This document shows, in pieces, positions 42,800 through 56,334 of a stretch of DNA of 64,000 nucleotides. The notes below the pieces were generated by a model. It had not been told where the DNA came from, made no database searches, and saw only the letters and a list, made by a program, of their open reading frames with translations. The number at the start of each line of letters is the position of its first letter. The first letter of the stretch is position 1. The translations under genes were made by a program, and so were the position numbers. The stretch is from Paragonimus skrjabini miyazakii. Its lineage: Eukaryota > Platyhelminthes > Trematoda > Plagiorchiida > Troglotrematidae. The DNA is taken from the NCBI GenBank assembly GCA_014338405.1, contig JTDE01001502.1, forward strand, positions 1 through 64,000, in the 5' to 3' direction.

Positions 42800-45624
42800 C
42801 TCAAAGTACAATGAAACTTCCGAAAAGTCAGCGCGTATCCATTCCAATTCATACTTTCAAGTATGCGCATCGGGAAAATGAAACACTGAATACTTTTTTT
42901 AAACTACATTCCATCCAAATCCTTAGCGACATGCACCAATCTCTCCTCCAGTGTATCTGATTACTCCACAGAAGGACGCTTTTTGTGTGAAATATAATTC
43001 TGAATTCCGCCGAGGGAATCTGATAACAATAAATATAAGCGCAAGCAGAAATACTTTTTGAGCATTTTTCATAACTTCTCCGAAACCCGATTGACGATTT
43101 TCAGTAGATTACAATGAAGTTTGTTGACCTTCAACGTCGCTGTCGCAAACATATTTCCACATAGAAAGCCAAGCTTAGGTAATACAAAATTGGCAGGCCC
43201 AGAAGGGAGAACCATAAGGCGGTCAACTTATATATTTGAGTGTTACGTATATAAGATACACACGTTACGTTATCTAATTATTTTCTACCAGGAATGTTAA
43301 CAAGTCTTCAGTGATCGTATCAAATTCGTGATGCAGCACCAGGTGATTGTTTCACAACACTGTTGGATAGCGCTGTTCGATGTACATCATATCCACTTCA
43401 GAGCAATTTGACCGTAATTGGTGTATGAAGTCAGAAACCCGTAAAAGACCAATCGAACGAGAGACCACCGAAATGTAACCGGAGTTTCCTTCGATTGAAA
43501 GCCACTCAAGCGAAGTAAACGGTACTTGTTTTAGCTATAGATCAAATCTAAACAATCATATGCACATAATTATATTGCTGAAACGAAACACCTTTTAACG
43601 ATAGCACTGCATATGAAAATCGCTGCTACTTCACAGAGGTTTGTCAATTCCAAAAGTACTTCTGGCTGACTACACATAAGTGCTGTGGGTAGGTCAATCA
43701 TCTTCCAAACAGGATATGGGTTTCCCGAAAGATGTCACCACTTATTTACACTTCTACTCCACCAAAAATGTGATCCGGAAACCCAAATTATACGCTGATA
43801 CATGGGTTTTAGAAAGAGAGAAGGATTTGGTAGCAAAAGTGTCAACTGGTTATCTGAAAACCCAGTTTAATGGGAAGAGGTAAAAGTAGAATTCAATGAA
43901 GTCGAATAATCTTGGTGTGATTTATTTAGGACAATCAGTGAGAGGAATCAGTCGAATCTTTTAGGAATTGTCATGACAGCACAGAAGACAAAACATCTAC
44001 AATACGTGAACAAGATGAACTTCTAAACTCTGTTGTAACGAAGAATGGAAACTGCTAGTTAGTTATGCTAAAACAGTTCGTTCGGTTCGTTTTCAAGGCG
44101 TTGGACCCCACTGCTTCCACATAGTACGTTGTGAACATTTTCTGGGGCAAACTAAGGAAATATGAAGCAATTTCATCAGCGATAAAAATGTACTTTTGGT
44201 GGTGATCGCGCGGGAAAATGGACAAGTTGAATTGAGGTTTTTTTTAAAACTTTTCGCAGGATATCTGTCTTTTGCTCACAGAACTACAAGAAATTGTTAC
44301 ACATGACCATATTTTATGTATAATTTGTCTACATTGAGCATCCTATATACAAGCCTATCTTTTAAGTATGCTGAAATGTTTTCTTTTTTTTGTGTTGGTA
44401 AACTCATCAATTGGTTCAAAAATAAAGTTTCCAGTGCGGTGTATTTTTGCCATGTCTTTCACACATTTGATTAAAGCGGCGAAACACAGATTGGTTGACC
44501 TTGTCAAATTTCTAGCCAATTTTTTAGTTGCATGGTATTGAGACAACACAGATTGAGCTCATTTTCTCGATAGTCCTCAGTTTGAAACGATGCATTTTGA
44601 CCGCCTATTGAGATAATCTCGTGGAATTGATTATTGAGAATTGCACAGCACATGGCCGTGACAAGTTTTCAAAATCTGCAACTTAACCCCAGTCCAGAGT
44701 TTTCCATCCAGTTCCCAAAGTGTTGCTAAACAATTAGGTCCAAAAGTACCACAAACAACTTCAACAAGCATCATTCTAAAGCATTCACTTTCGTCCAGAA
44801 TCTTTATGTGAATTGTTAGTCTACATCAATCCGGTCAACAGCCAACGGATCTCAGTGCCTATCTGAATCAAGATACAATCATAAAAAGCAGGCAACTTAA
44901 TAGATCTCACACATTTAACCGTTTAACTCGAGCCATGGCACGACCAGGACTACGTTTGGTCGGGAATGTAAGTACCAAAGTTTTCATCTTCACCACAAAT
45001 AACAAGGGACTAGCAATTCACAGTAATGCTTAACCGCGATTCGTGTCGACTCTGAATGTTTGTGCTTCGTTGACGGAAAATACGGAAGCTTTTGTAGTCG
45101 GTTAACATGTATCACCCACACACTTTAAGAAAATGGCTCTCTCTATTGGTACTTATGTTCCACTTCGAAGAATACTTCCCTTACCCTGGAGGTGAGTTCA
45201 TTTATCGCACCTCAAATCGGCGTTGATGCAACTTCGTAAGTAGGCAAATCGCCAGATGGGAAGTCCTCACCAACGATTTCTGAATGCTATGGGTGGTTCT
45301 TCATCACTCCATTTACGGGAATATTGAAGCAAAATGCTGAAAGTGGACAACATTCACCTACATTCTTCGTGGTGTTGAAGTTGTCGAACAGTTTACAGCA
45401 GAACATCTTTTGAGTTAGAGGTCGTAAATGGAAGGCCGGTAGAATACTTACGTATTAGTCCAGAACCATGCATCGGCTAATTGGCTTCGATCGTGTAGAT
45501 CAGCACAATGAGTCAAACAAACCCCAATTGTAGAGAAAGGTGACAACTGTTGGCCGACAACATATATATATATATATAGCTAGTATTCTGCGATAAAAGT
45601 TGGCAAAAAATGAAAACTTAACTT
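42800..45624. other. No gene recognised; possible further RTE traces
   Basis: No supported gene. The minus strand at 44690-44770 has GTGGTACTTTTGGACC followed by a frame reading LATLWELDG. This resembles the RTE palm start (VVFLDL...DRATLWE) and could belong to copy D, separated from it by an 850-bp insertion; I consider this weak. A (TA)n run lies at 45562-45578. Open frames up to 67 codons (43680-43883, +) are unassigned. Confidence 0.4.
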
Positions 45625-47150
45625 ATATATCCTCATTCAGAACGAGACCACGCTCATCCTTCTTCAGTTTTAGCATCCCGGACTACAGTGAATCACCAAA
45701 GATTTGTGGATACCAGGGACTTAGCACTACCTGGGGTCTAATTAATTTTCTACGGTTTTGGTAAGCTCCCTTGATCGTTATCTCGACTATGATTACTAGC
45801 ATCGAGTGATGGTAAAACAACGAGATGCTTTCCTTCGTCTACGACACTTCAGCCAATTGTTCCGCTGTCTCTGAAAACTATTAACGCAAGTCCACCTGGA
45901 TAAGTAGTCTCGCCACCTTCAAGAGACAAACTGCAAATGTGAGTCCGTGCCCTGGTAAAAGTGTGATTTATAATTCAACCCACTGTGACACTACACTGTT
46001 AGCCTGAAGCAGTGACCCGATAGGAGCCTAAGGTCTAATAATTTGATTCTCAAATCGTTTTTTCTGGCGATTTAATGTTTATAGTTTCATTTGCAGTTCG
46101 AGACCACAAACAATAGGCCTGGACAAAGTTGTAGAGTCTTCAAGTATTTTCCAAATTGGAAGAAACTTCCACTTTATCCACCTTCTTCATTGGTTAAACA
46201 TCGTGAAGGACATCGTAAACGACAAACAGTATCTGCCTGAGTTTCTCACGCATACTCTTTGTCAGTTTGTTGTATGGATCCGTAAACATAAATAGTTAAT
46301 CCGATTTCCAACAGCTCTTAAAAGTTTTCTGAAGTCCACCATTTTCTTACATAACTAACCAATGTGCCACTCATTTCAACACCTACTGCCTAAATGGTAC
46401 ATGACATTGGGGTCCAGCAATAATTGAGACTATTGAAGTTAACACTCTTCAGCCTGCGATCTAAGCCAGACTGATACTGGCCTGATCGGTTTCTCCAACA
46501 TCATCCGTTGTTACCAATGGATGCGTTGACCGATACCAATAAGAACAAGGCGAGTACTTACAAATCTAGGTATTTTCATCAATAGAAACAGCAGCCTTGA
46601 ATGAAACAACTCGCGGAACATGGAACCTAACTGAGATCGGATGTGATTTGCGGAAAAGATCTCTAAGTGAAGAAATGAAGCGCACAGTATCTAGTTCCAT
46701 TGTTGATCAAAAATAGTTAAAGATTGCCATAAAGTCACACAAATCGAACGATGTAATGCCACTTGAAACCCAGCAACTAAACAAAACCGAGTATCGTTAA
46801 ATCGACCTATCTGACCGTTCACCTTCCCAGCTAAAATTACCACAACCGATTTATGCGCGGACTGGGGAAGAGAAATCAAATCCAGGTAACAGAAATTATT
46901 ATTAATGGTGGCATTGTAATGACCTCGGGGCATAAACAGATGCATCAAAAATGTCTGATGACATGGCTTCCAAAACTGGACGTATTGCATCCTGCCAGGA
47001 AGACGGTACGAAAACGAATGTTAACTAGGGTCGGATCTACCGAAGCGACTGCGGTCATTATGTTGATGATCAAACCTGGTCCTCTCTGGCTAGCAGTAAC
47101 TACCATAAAGTTACCTGAAACGCACAACCAGTAGCGAATAGATAGTGCAG
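45625..47150 (-). mobile_element. RTE-type LINE fragment (copy D), old, with endonuclease remnant
   Basis: Minus-strand similarity to the RTE family, in coding order. An endonuclease remnant lies at 46990-46690: SVVVILAGKVNGQIGRF at 46850-46801 corresponds to the usual VVVAGDFNAQVGR, so the catalytic Asp of GDFN is replaced by Lys. A QIDHIAISHRWR-like block with stops lies near 46490-46440. Then come the linker and the start of RT, where 45960-45650 aligns along its length with copy B 7760-7440 (for example CCTGGGGTCTAATTAATTTT against ACTGGGGTCACATTAATTCC, plus-strand view). It is more decayed than copies A to C. It is the only copy here that shows the endonuclease. The downstream RT palm is not convincingly present next to it. 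Confidence 0.72.
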
Positions 47151-48045
47151 ATATACCGGTTCGATACGTTTAGTATTGTCCTTATTTCTAGTCTCTGAAA
47201 TGCAACGTAAATAGAAATATGACGAGTCTAATGTCCGCAAAAATGACCTATCTGTTGAACTATATGCTTCAGATTACGAACATTGGAAATGCCCATATTA
47301 ACACGTACTACAGATATAACCAAGAGCGTACAGAAACAGACGACTGGATGGTAGGAGATGGGATCTACATGTCATTATAATTAACCACATCTGCGCACTC
47401 CGAACTATGCACAATTCATGCAAAGTGTTCAGACAGTTCACAAACTTGAACTGGAAACACTGTCGTCATGTGCATTTATATAGTTATGTTTGTCCGAACT
47501 GGAAAAATATATTTCATTTTGGCGATAAGTATAAGCTGAGGTCGTGAGCAATCAAGACTGGTGTAATCTAACCCTTTCAAGATATTCAGTCTCAACAATG
47601 TACGATCAACCACAAATGTTTTACAGAAGTTGACAGTAAGCTTTAAGAACAGTTTGCCTTATAATGTGCAGGCAGATTGAGCAATGAGTGCGAATGGAAG
47701 CCAGTTGAAGAGGCCACATGATATTCCGATAAGAGAAAAACACGGTAAGCCTTCACCCTAATTACTTAACAAGACAAAATAATATAGAGCAAGGGTGATG
47801 TTTTCTGGCATAATTTCAGTGGACCACACTTGCATTTGATATGAGGTCACCTGTGATCATACTGATAAATAGAATCTTTGCAAGCCGTAATTCTTAGTTA
47901 ACGATAATCCTAACATATTGACAGTGCTGTGTGGATTTGTAGCTAGGTGGATGCGAACAAAATGGACCCGTGCAAAAATGGCTTGGGTTAGAACTTCTCT
48001 CAGATTATCTCCACATATTGAATTCATACAATGACAGAGTGTTAG
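47151..48045. other. No gene recognised
   Basis: No gene or repeat supported. Open frames are at most 69 codons (47857-48066, -). Confidence 0.45.
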
Positions 48046-48245
48046 GTGAGATCGAATCGGGAACACTGAGGTTTTCGGGTGGATTCAAACCAGCAACAGA
48101 AACCTCACACCCAAACGCTTCACGCGCTCTACCACCTGAGTTACAAAGCCACGCTGGGAGCTCGGAACTTTCACACTTGGGCTGTATTACCCAACCATCC
48201 CACTGTCTCATACGGAATGGTAAACCACTCAGCAGTAATTCTTCT
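48046..48245 (-). mobile_element. Second tRNA-derived SINE family, antisense copy
   Basis: Minus-strand tRNA-like sequence. The A box region is TAACTCAGGTGGTAGAGCG (about 48144-48125) and the B box GGTTTGAATCC (48091-48081). Upstream in sense orientation is GACAGTGGGATGGTTGGG (about 48210-48190) and the end is ATTCGATCTC (about 48060-48046). The same order is found at 48335-48500 (+), 56335-56510 (-) and 56600-56750 (-). No hammerhead motif was seen in this family. Open frames of up to 140 codons across this locus are produced by the repeat and are not genes. Confidence 0.8.
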
Positions 48246-48334
48246 TCTATTGTCAACGGTGGTGTTCGTGGATTCCAGCATGAAATGTTCGAGGAAACCC
48301 CGCCTTGGCGGTAAATCCTCTGAATCTTTTGATG

Positions 48335-48500
48335 AAATCCATATCCGACAGTGGGATGGATGGGTGTCAGAGTCTAATTATGATGTGTCCGACCCCCTGG
48401 CAAGACTTCGTAGCTCACTTGGTAGAGCGCTTGCAGCATTTGGGCATGGTGTTTCTGTTGTTGGATGTAATCAGGCTGACGCCCTGACTTTTCTTAATTA
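48335..48500 (+). mobile_element. Second tRNA-derived SINE family, sense copy
   Basis: Plus-oriented copy, head to head with the one at 48046-48245. It has GACAGTGGGATGGATGGG (48348), a tRNA-like segment TAGCTCACTTGGTAGAGCG (about 48410-48430), a decayed B box (GTTGTTGGATGTAATC) and an end AGGTTCGATC (about 48500). The pair forms an inverted repeat with about 90 bp between. Confidence 0.75.
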
Positions 48501-51112
48501 GGTTCGATCTAAAACAATAAATCTTCCAAACTACTCGCCTTGACAACAGTGGAAGCCATTTTTATTGCTGGATGATTGTGTTCCTATTTTTGTGACAGCG
48601 CGAAGGAAATCTAATATCCTGTTTTTAGTTTGAACAAGCTTGGTACACCATATATGTTTTGCATGTAATTCCACAAACCTGAAAGCTTTTTGAAAATCTA
48701 TTTGCACACCGAACGCCTTGTTTAACTCAAGACATGCCTTGTCTGTTTGCAGACTGCTTTTTCCTTTTCTATGCCAAAATCTAGGATGCTCGTATGTGGT
48801 TTTTAGATTATATTCGTTAAAAAAGTGATATCAGGCGGTTTATCTGTACGCAACTGCGACCGTAGACCAACTTGATTGAGGAGCTATTGTTTGGGAATAA
48901 TGCTACGTTGCCAGCACATCTTGCAAAGGCTTACTGAAGATTTGGCAACAATCTCACACTTGGTTGTAAACTGAACTACACAAATAACAACAGCCAGGGA
49001 ATCAACGCCGCCGCTATTATTCCTCTTGGTGAACACTTTATTCACGTTGTAAAGTGATTCACCAACCTAGTGTTAAAGTCTTGCATCATCTATTCTCTTG
49101 ATGCCGAACATAATCAGAACACATAAGATGCAGTAACAGTAATACTGCGACTCTCAACAAGATCATAGGATGCCTGTTGATGATTATCAAAACGAAGATA
49201 ACTGTGTATTAGGCAAATTTTTTAACAACGATGAGGTGTGGAGACCGCACACGCATAAAGAAACCACCCAGGCGCATTCCACTTTGGCTGTCCCAAGGGA
49301 GAACTTGACGTTAACTGATGATACTTATTTGTAAACGGAGATACCGTGAAAAGGATAGCTGTTCAGAAGATGCACACACAGTGATCCAATTCGTCGTTTA
49401 GCGAAAAACCCAAGCTGAGGCTTCGATAGACTACCTGACGGTAATCCCGGTTATAAAAATAGATCATAGCTGCAAATATATAGTCCCAGTGCCATTTGAT
49501 GTAGCGCTGGACAGATGCTTCAATATCGTTGGGTTTCATCGGCAGCGAGCACGCTGGGAATTTTAAATCGAGTCCCGTGTATAAGTATCAGATGGTGGCA
49601 CAAACAGGTATCTGCTGAACCACAGGGTCACGTTCACTGTGGTTGCAAGAAGGTCTGAGAGAAGTTTTCGTAGTTGTTGTGCGTCTTTTACCTACAAGCT
49701 GCAGTTGATCAATCGTTTTGTGGTTACGCTGCGAACGAGCGGATATCTATCGTGTCCCCAGAAGAAATTGTTAGATACATTTAAATACAGTGACCATTAA
49801 GGAAGTGGTGGGCAGCAGCTTCGACCCTGTTGGTTCCCAACAACATCCATAACAATACAACTGCTCAGTCCTTACGGCTACATCCACTTCCTTATCAAGT
49901 ACCTTCTCTGACATGATCGGGCTGCGCTCTTCATTTCACCGCGGTTCGTAACCTAAGGAAATATTAATAATTCCATACAATACAATATTGTTTTGAAACA
50001 AGAGGATGACTTGCCACTTCCATTTTCAATGGACAAGAGGTAAGCCTAAAGAGGCTAGCCAAAACTATGACCTTATACAGTTTGACATGGCTAAGTTATC
50101 TGTATTTTTCAATCCACACCGAAATTGTGTTCCAACGTCATACGGAATTTACGAATACAATAGTGAGTATGAAAAAATAGTTGATCAATCGAGTGAACCG
50201 TAACGCGACACTTTCACTCATCATCCTATTCCGGATGAGCCACGCCAAGCCATGTTCACGGGTAATCTTTTCAAACCTGTCCAACATGATACAATTCTAA
50301 ACCCACTGGGTTAATGAACCCTGTCTAATGGAGTACTCATCATGTGTACATTCATCGACACAATGCTGAAACAATCTGTGTAAATTGATCGTCGGGAGGT
50401 GTGAACGAGGCAGATTAACTGTAAACCTTTACAGTTGTGAACGGTTGTAAGAAATTTTGTTTAACATTGTAGTCATCCAAAATAACTGACTGAAGTGATG
50501 CGATCGTAGTTTCAATTAAAGGAAAATGGAAAGAACAAAATTGCATTTGACGAGCTACCTGGAACTTCTCAACGTTGTAACCAATTGAATGAGGTTTCCT
50601 GAAATATAATATATTTTCTCATGTCACTGCTTATCCAGGACCTGAAAACGGCTGAAACACTAGTCATAACGTTGTTTTAATCGACAGCTGCGGGTTTCAA
50701 ATAGTTGCCGTTTGATTACTGTGTTGACCCGAGCGATCTGCCAGAGTACACTCATACTAGTTTCCGGTAACGAAGACTATGGTGCCAGGCAGACTGCGCT
50801 TCTCTCTTCTCTTTTGGTTCGAATAGCGTGCAGACGCTTTAGATTCACCAAGGTACCAAGAATGGTACACGATGTCATTGTCGGTGATAAGCCAGGTAGT
50901 TGCTAGTAATGACATACTTAGTAAACGTTTTATCCCATCTTTTCGCAAAAGAGGTTTACAGTGAGTGTTAGCAGAAAACGTATATCCCATGACGTTTTTA
51001 CTAGTCTTCATAATGCTCTGACTGAGTTCACCAGCATATAACGAACGACTCAATCTTTTGCCCACAGATGCACCGCGAGGTTTTTGACCACTTATTTATA
51101 CTGTCTTCACCT
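48501..51112. other. No gene recognised
   Basis: No supported gene or repeat. Open frames reach 102 codons (50757-51065, -) with no recognisable family. Confidence 0.45.
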
Positions 51113-51270
51113 CCGGATTGGCCAGTCACGGTAATCGAAGCCAACGTATGTCTATGTGTTACAGCCATCACATGCGGCATGTGCTGCACCACTTCCGGTT
51201 AAATTCAAAGACAAGTATACATTATAAGCACAATGGACTAAGGATGGAAGGTGTGTGTGTCTTCGTTGTC
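51113..51270 (+). repeat. Dispersed repeat, third family, copy 1
   Basis: Shares with 54072-54240 an ordered run of similar blocks: GATT.GC, then GTCACGGTAATCGAAGCC, ACAGCCATCACATGCGGC and GTGCTGCACCACTTCCGGTT, followed more loosely by a GGTGTGTG-containing stretch. It has no coding potential that I can identify. It may be part of an LTR or a non-autonomous element. The ends are approximate. Confidence 0.6.
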
Positions 51271-54071
51271 CGAATTCTAACGTTTCTGCATGCAGAAGAC
51301 TAGCTGAAATATTCACGTGAATGCCAACGGTTTAACCAAAAGCGACTGACGATCAATTACCTCATTTTTATATCAACAAAGAAAATTTGTCAACATTATT
51401 TGGAATAATCCAACAGCAAACCCTTACATTACAAAATGAACCGCCGTGATTTTATCTAGTTTATAATTGAGGAAAGTTGTATATATTATTTAACCAAATC
51501 ACCATAAAACTGTACTTTCCTTTCTAGGTTCGGTTGGTCAGCTTAACCATTTGTGCAGACCACTGGAACTGTATGACCCACACAGGGGATAAGAATTCAG
51601 ATAACTTAGCTTCAGATTGAACACCAATAAAAACACTTTTATTACGATTGACAATGAGATCAAACTTATTCAGCATATATGTGTTATCCTGAATGCATGT
51701 TGTTTTAAGACAAAAAACCACAACCCAAGATAATTTGAGTGCCCGTGATGCTATTAGACCGAGAAACATCCTGTAATTGAGGCCATCTGAGTAGTGGTTC
51801 GGAATGCTTACACTTTAGGTTTGCTAGTTGTCTGTTTTTTGTGTGGATTCTTTCGTTTTAATTTATTACACTCCTCGATGGTAAACACCTCAAGGAACTA
51901 CTCAAACACATGAAATGAGTTCAACTTACAAGCAGAAATATTTCGGGATGACTCGATGGAAACAGAGTTTCTACTGTTCAGCATTTAAAATTTCTGTCCG
52001 GTTGCCTAAAACCTCAGTCTACTAGTTAAACAGCACATTACCTGACCTTTTGAAGTTCGATGTTGTAATTGGGCACGGTATGGTGATCCAGAACGTAATC
52101 ATGCACGGTACTGAAACATAGACACAAATACCACTAAAGTACCCATGTAATTCACGAAATGAACCTTTGTTCAAAAGCGCACGAGGGTTGAAGATGTTTT
52201 CCCTAGAAAATCACACCTTATTCATCTGAGCAAACTAACTCTTCTGGGTGAATGCCACGGCGTATGGATGCCGAACGGCTAGGTATCCTTTACTGCGTTC
52301 CTGAAATTCTTTAAATCGTCGATTTTCAAACCACCTACAGATTAAAGTTATGAGCGCCCAGAAATCCTATGGCCTCAAAAACATAAATGTGCACGAGTTA
52401 AACGAACCCACCTGTGGACAGTTTCGTTATGTATACAGCGAACTTCGACTATACGAGCGGTGCCTATAACCAAGAACACTCACATAACAATACAATAAGC
52501 GAATAAAGAAAACATGCGCAAATCACTTCTGGTGAATACACCCGTTTACCCCGGTTGAACAGTGTAACTAATCCTCTATATATGTGAGCAATTTCAATAG
52601 GTTTGAATGCGGTTTGTGTCATTGTATAACTCTTCGTATCTGCAACTGGACACGATCTCATAATAATCATTGTCAACAATATGAATGATCTTTCAATGAT
52701 TATAGATTGGAAACACCTTCATTTCTCAGACCTACTTAAACCCAGAATCGTAGTTTAAGCTAAGTTCGTTGCTTCCTCTCTAAATGAAACATCAAGTATA
52801 GTATAGTGGCCGATATTTCTGGTTTATGCTACTGTGAAAATTTGCAATGTTACTCATCATCCAATTGGCTTTAACCCTAGAGGTTGTACGGTCGAATAAG
52901 ATTCTCAAATAAAGACAACTGTTGTAGTTGCCTTCATAAATGGCAGAAACTAACCACAAGCCCTTAGACTGGCAATAGTAGTATCTGAACTAACACTGCA
53001 GTTTTTATACAAATTTTCTACATCCTATTTGTCTGTAAGGCTGAAAAGAATCAGCACACGCAGGTATACTTATGGTATATACATTCACACAGCCAAGTGT
53101 TTAGCTCGAATTTTTTCCTGTCAGTCCATCACGGCGGGTTAACGGCAAAATTAGTGTTTACACACAAAGTAATCAAACGTTTTAGTAAACAGGCCATATG
53201 AGATCCAGCAAAATTTCAGGTGTATCATTCCGAAGTACAGTGCAGAAAAGTGTGAACGCTCTTAATGTATATAATTTGGTCTATCGCCTGTTTCTATAGA
53301 TATGAACTGCAATGGAAAAAGTGAACTGATATCAACTGTAATTGCTGCAACCGTCTATTACGTGAAAGTTAACATATAGTCAGTAATTCTACCAGTTTAC
53401 ATATTAATTTTCTTCAAAAGACATCGGAACCCGCAAGATCTAAATAAAACTTTGAAAACAATGGATTCACTGCTTTTATGTCTAGAACCACATAAACGTT
53501 TCAGGTTTATGTAAAAATCGTTGATATTTTGCGGTCAGATGCAGTGGGTGGACGGAAACAATTGGTTCAGTGACGGACGTTGGCCCAGTTTTATTCAGAG
53601 TATGCTGATGACTTCTAACTCCGAACTATGGAATAGACAAATATATCGTAAGTGGATCCCAAGTCAGAAAAAGTATACGTTCACCTTATTCTCACGAGGG
53701 ATACCTTGATATCTGAGAAGACCTTAGGAATTCCCCAGCCATACGATCCTTATTGGGAATTTGTAACATCGCCTTATATAACGGTATTCAGCATAGTTAC
53801 TGCCCACAGACATCAGTAAATCCAGTAGATGGGAGCATAATGTGTAACTAACAAAAACTAACAATGCCCCGATATATATTATATTGCTAATTTTGTACTA
53901 GTCACTCGCCAACGGAAGCAAAGAAGCAGCGAGCACTTAAAAACCCAGCCTTAAAACAATGTTGTTAGATAAAGAAATATAAACACAAAACGAACCTGGA
54001 CGACTTATTAAACTCCGATTGTAACTTGAAAAATAGGTAAAGAAATACACATGGTTGGCGGCATCCGAAAC
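51271..54071. other. No gene recognised
   Basis: No supported gene. Open frames reach 81 codons (51524-51769, -) and lack known domains. Confidence 0.45.
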
Positions 54072-54240
54072 GGATTAGCATGTCACAGTGACCGAAGCCA
54101 AAGTACGCCTGCGCTATAAACCATCACCGCAAGTGGCTTGCGTTGCACCACTTGCAGTTCCACTCACACACCACGTATCCGGTGTAAACCCGAAGGAATA
54201 AGACCAGTAGGTGTGTGAGTGAAGCCTTTGTGTCCAGCTG
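54072..54240 (+). repeat. Dispersed repeat, third family, copy 2
   Basis: Second copy of the repeat at 51113, in the same orientation: GTCACAGTGACCGAAGCC, AAACCATCACCGCAAGTGGC, GCGTTGCACCACTTGCAGTT, then AGTAGGTGTGTGAGTGAAGC. It sits within a 116-codon minus frame (54164-54514) that has no recognisable domain. Confidence 0.6.
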
Positions 54241-56019
54241 GCCAATGCTGGTTAGCCAATTGAATGGCTAGCACGAAAAGGAAACCCTTATCTCTCGGAA
54301 AATAAACAGTGAGAGAGACTGCAATGACAAGATCTGTACTAGGAAGAAAGATATGTAAACTGTAATACAAGAAGCATTTAAGTATACGAATGCATGCTAT
54401 TGCATTCAAGAGAGGACAAATTTGAAAAACAAAACTCAAAGAAATACAACACAAACACTGAACCACATCAGATATCACGTAGTTCTCAATGTGTAGCGTG
54501 CACTGCGCCCACATAGAAAGTAACTGTGAATAGCAGGACTTGATTAACGTAACTCATATTACACATTACCCTCAGCTACTTACACTTCTTATGTTAATAC
54601 GATAGGCTGATTTATGAAATCGCTGATTTAAAGTGTTGGTACAACTGTTCGGTGAAGAATTTGCCTGTGTACGGCACCTGCATGAAAATTCCCTTCTCAG
54701 GTCACAGTACGCCAGGAACGTTTATGACATTTCAATTTTGAATTCGCCTGATAATAGTTGGTCAGTCGCTTTCCATTTTAAGGGTGGAGTAAACATAATT
54801 AACTCTCAGTTATGCTTGACTGACAACGTCTAACCAAATTATCGGATGTGTCTTTCTGTGTCGCAGAATACGGTGTGTTATGTGCAAGATGTAATTGGGA
54901 CTTGTGTGACAACCGGTTATTCTCGAGTTCAAAAAATGCTGCCTCATATAAGTCTGGGTAATTTCTTCACGGATCACCGGTTTTATAAAAGGAAGTTAGC
55001 GAGCCATCGAAAGCAAGTCTAGTCACAAATACTAGGCAATCTAACAGGTTTACATTACCAATTATCAGAAAATATAGCATCTCCATTTTACTCGGAATCT
55101 TAACAAGAACACCACTCACGAAAATAGATTACGTTGGTCTTCATTTCCTAGGTAGCTAATGCGTGGCAGCAATCAAAAAGTGAACCAGCGATATAGAGAA
55201 GAAAATTAATCAGAAAACTATTCGTGTGAAGTTGTATTTCGTAAGGTGTTGAAAGTGACTGGACTTTCCGTAAATGTTTACGTGTGAAATTTGATTCCAT
55301 TTCAAATGAAAAACATTGTCCAAACTACAAACAGAAAATGAAAATACACTTTGACATCGGTGTGATGTTTTGAGACAGCCAGAGGTACATTCTGCAACAC
55401 GCTGAAATAATGGTAACTGGACGTCCCTAACCCATCCTGTGCAATGTTCCGGTAAATTTACCTTCAACTCTAGACCAAACTGATGGCTGTCTTTCTTTTT
55501 GTTCACCTACCATAATTTTGATCCCGTCTACTTGTCTAATCAACTGACCAGTCACTCCTGTTCAGTGGATCACTGCGCAAAAACTGACAATTAACGGTAA
55601 GTTCAGCTACCATCAGGTAGAACGAAATGTTATACCGAAGAACTTCCCATGAACACCGTCAAAGCAATAATATATTCATGGTCAGGCTAGCCATTTGAAA
55701 TGCAAATCTTTACCATACATATCTGATAGACCTGTAGCTCTAGATAGAAACTGTCTAACAATTTCGTGTGTTTTATCTCGGTAACGAACCTGCCGTTTTA
55801 AATGGTCTTGTGGTAATGATTGAGACGCTGTTCTCTAGTAGTATACGTAAAATTACGTTGTAAATAATCTCAAAGTTTCACAATATGCACGTTGGTGACA
55901 ATTTTTGAATGAAGATATAAACTAAGCTAACCCAATCCTCAATTAGTCACCAGTAACTCAAAATTATTTTGACAGTTTCACTCAAATCGGAGATTTTAAC
56001 CATACCAAAAATATAGTCG
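54241..56019. other. No gene recognised
   Basis: No supported gene or repeat. The longest frame is 98 codons (55210-55506, -), unassigned. Confidence 0.45.
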
Positions 56020-56235
56020 CAGAGTAACAGACTGAGATTACCAGATAGAAACTATTTCTCCCCTTGAGGTCAACGAGCAGTCTGACCACTAATCACAAGC
56101 AAATTTTGGTCAAGCGTTCAATGGTAATAATTCATTCGTGCCTGATCTAAACTCAGCGATAAGAGGGTCCGTACAGTTGCTTTGTGAATGCTTGACTTGA
56201 GTTCAAGTCTGGACCGTAGCAAAATCCAAGAACCT
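56020..56235 (+). mobile_element. Old copy of the hammerhead SINE family, 5' and tRNA-like part (S7)
   Basis: Plus-oriented and strongly diverged. It keeps the order of the family: AGTCTGACCACTAATCACAAGC, abbreviated here as ACCACTAATCACAAGC (about 56088), GTTCAATGGTAATAATTCAT, TTCGTGCCTGATCTAAACTC, an A-box remnant TCAGCGATAAGAGG (56152-56165) and a B box GTTCAAGTCTGG (about 56201-56212). It ends before the hammerhead position, and no CTGANGA box follows. The two SINE2 copies just downstream make 56.0-56.8 kb a cluster of old SINEs. Confidence 0.68.
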
Positions 56236-56334
56236 CGAGTATTTTTATTAAAGACTGCCTGGAACATTTATATGAATAGCGAAGAAGATTAAATAAAGAG
56301 AATCCGCCATATTTTAGAAACAAACCAATTGTGA

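Noticed and set aside
43680..43883. 67-codon frame with protein-like sequence
   Set aside because: No family recognised, no splice signals that decide it, and length within chance expectation.
48005..48501. Several overlapping frames of 60-140 codons on both strands
   Set aside because: They lie inside the inverted pair of tRNA-derived SINEs, and the mirrored frames are a by-product of the repeat.
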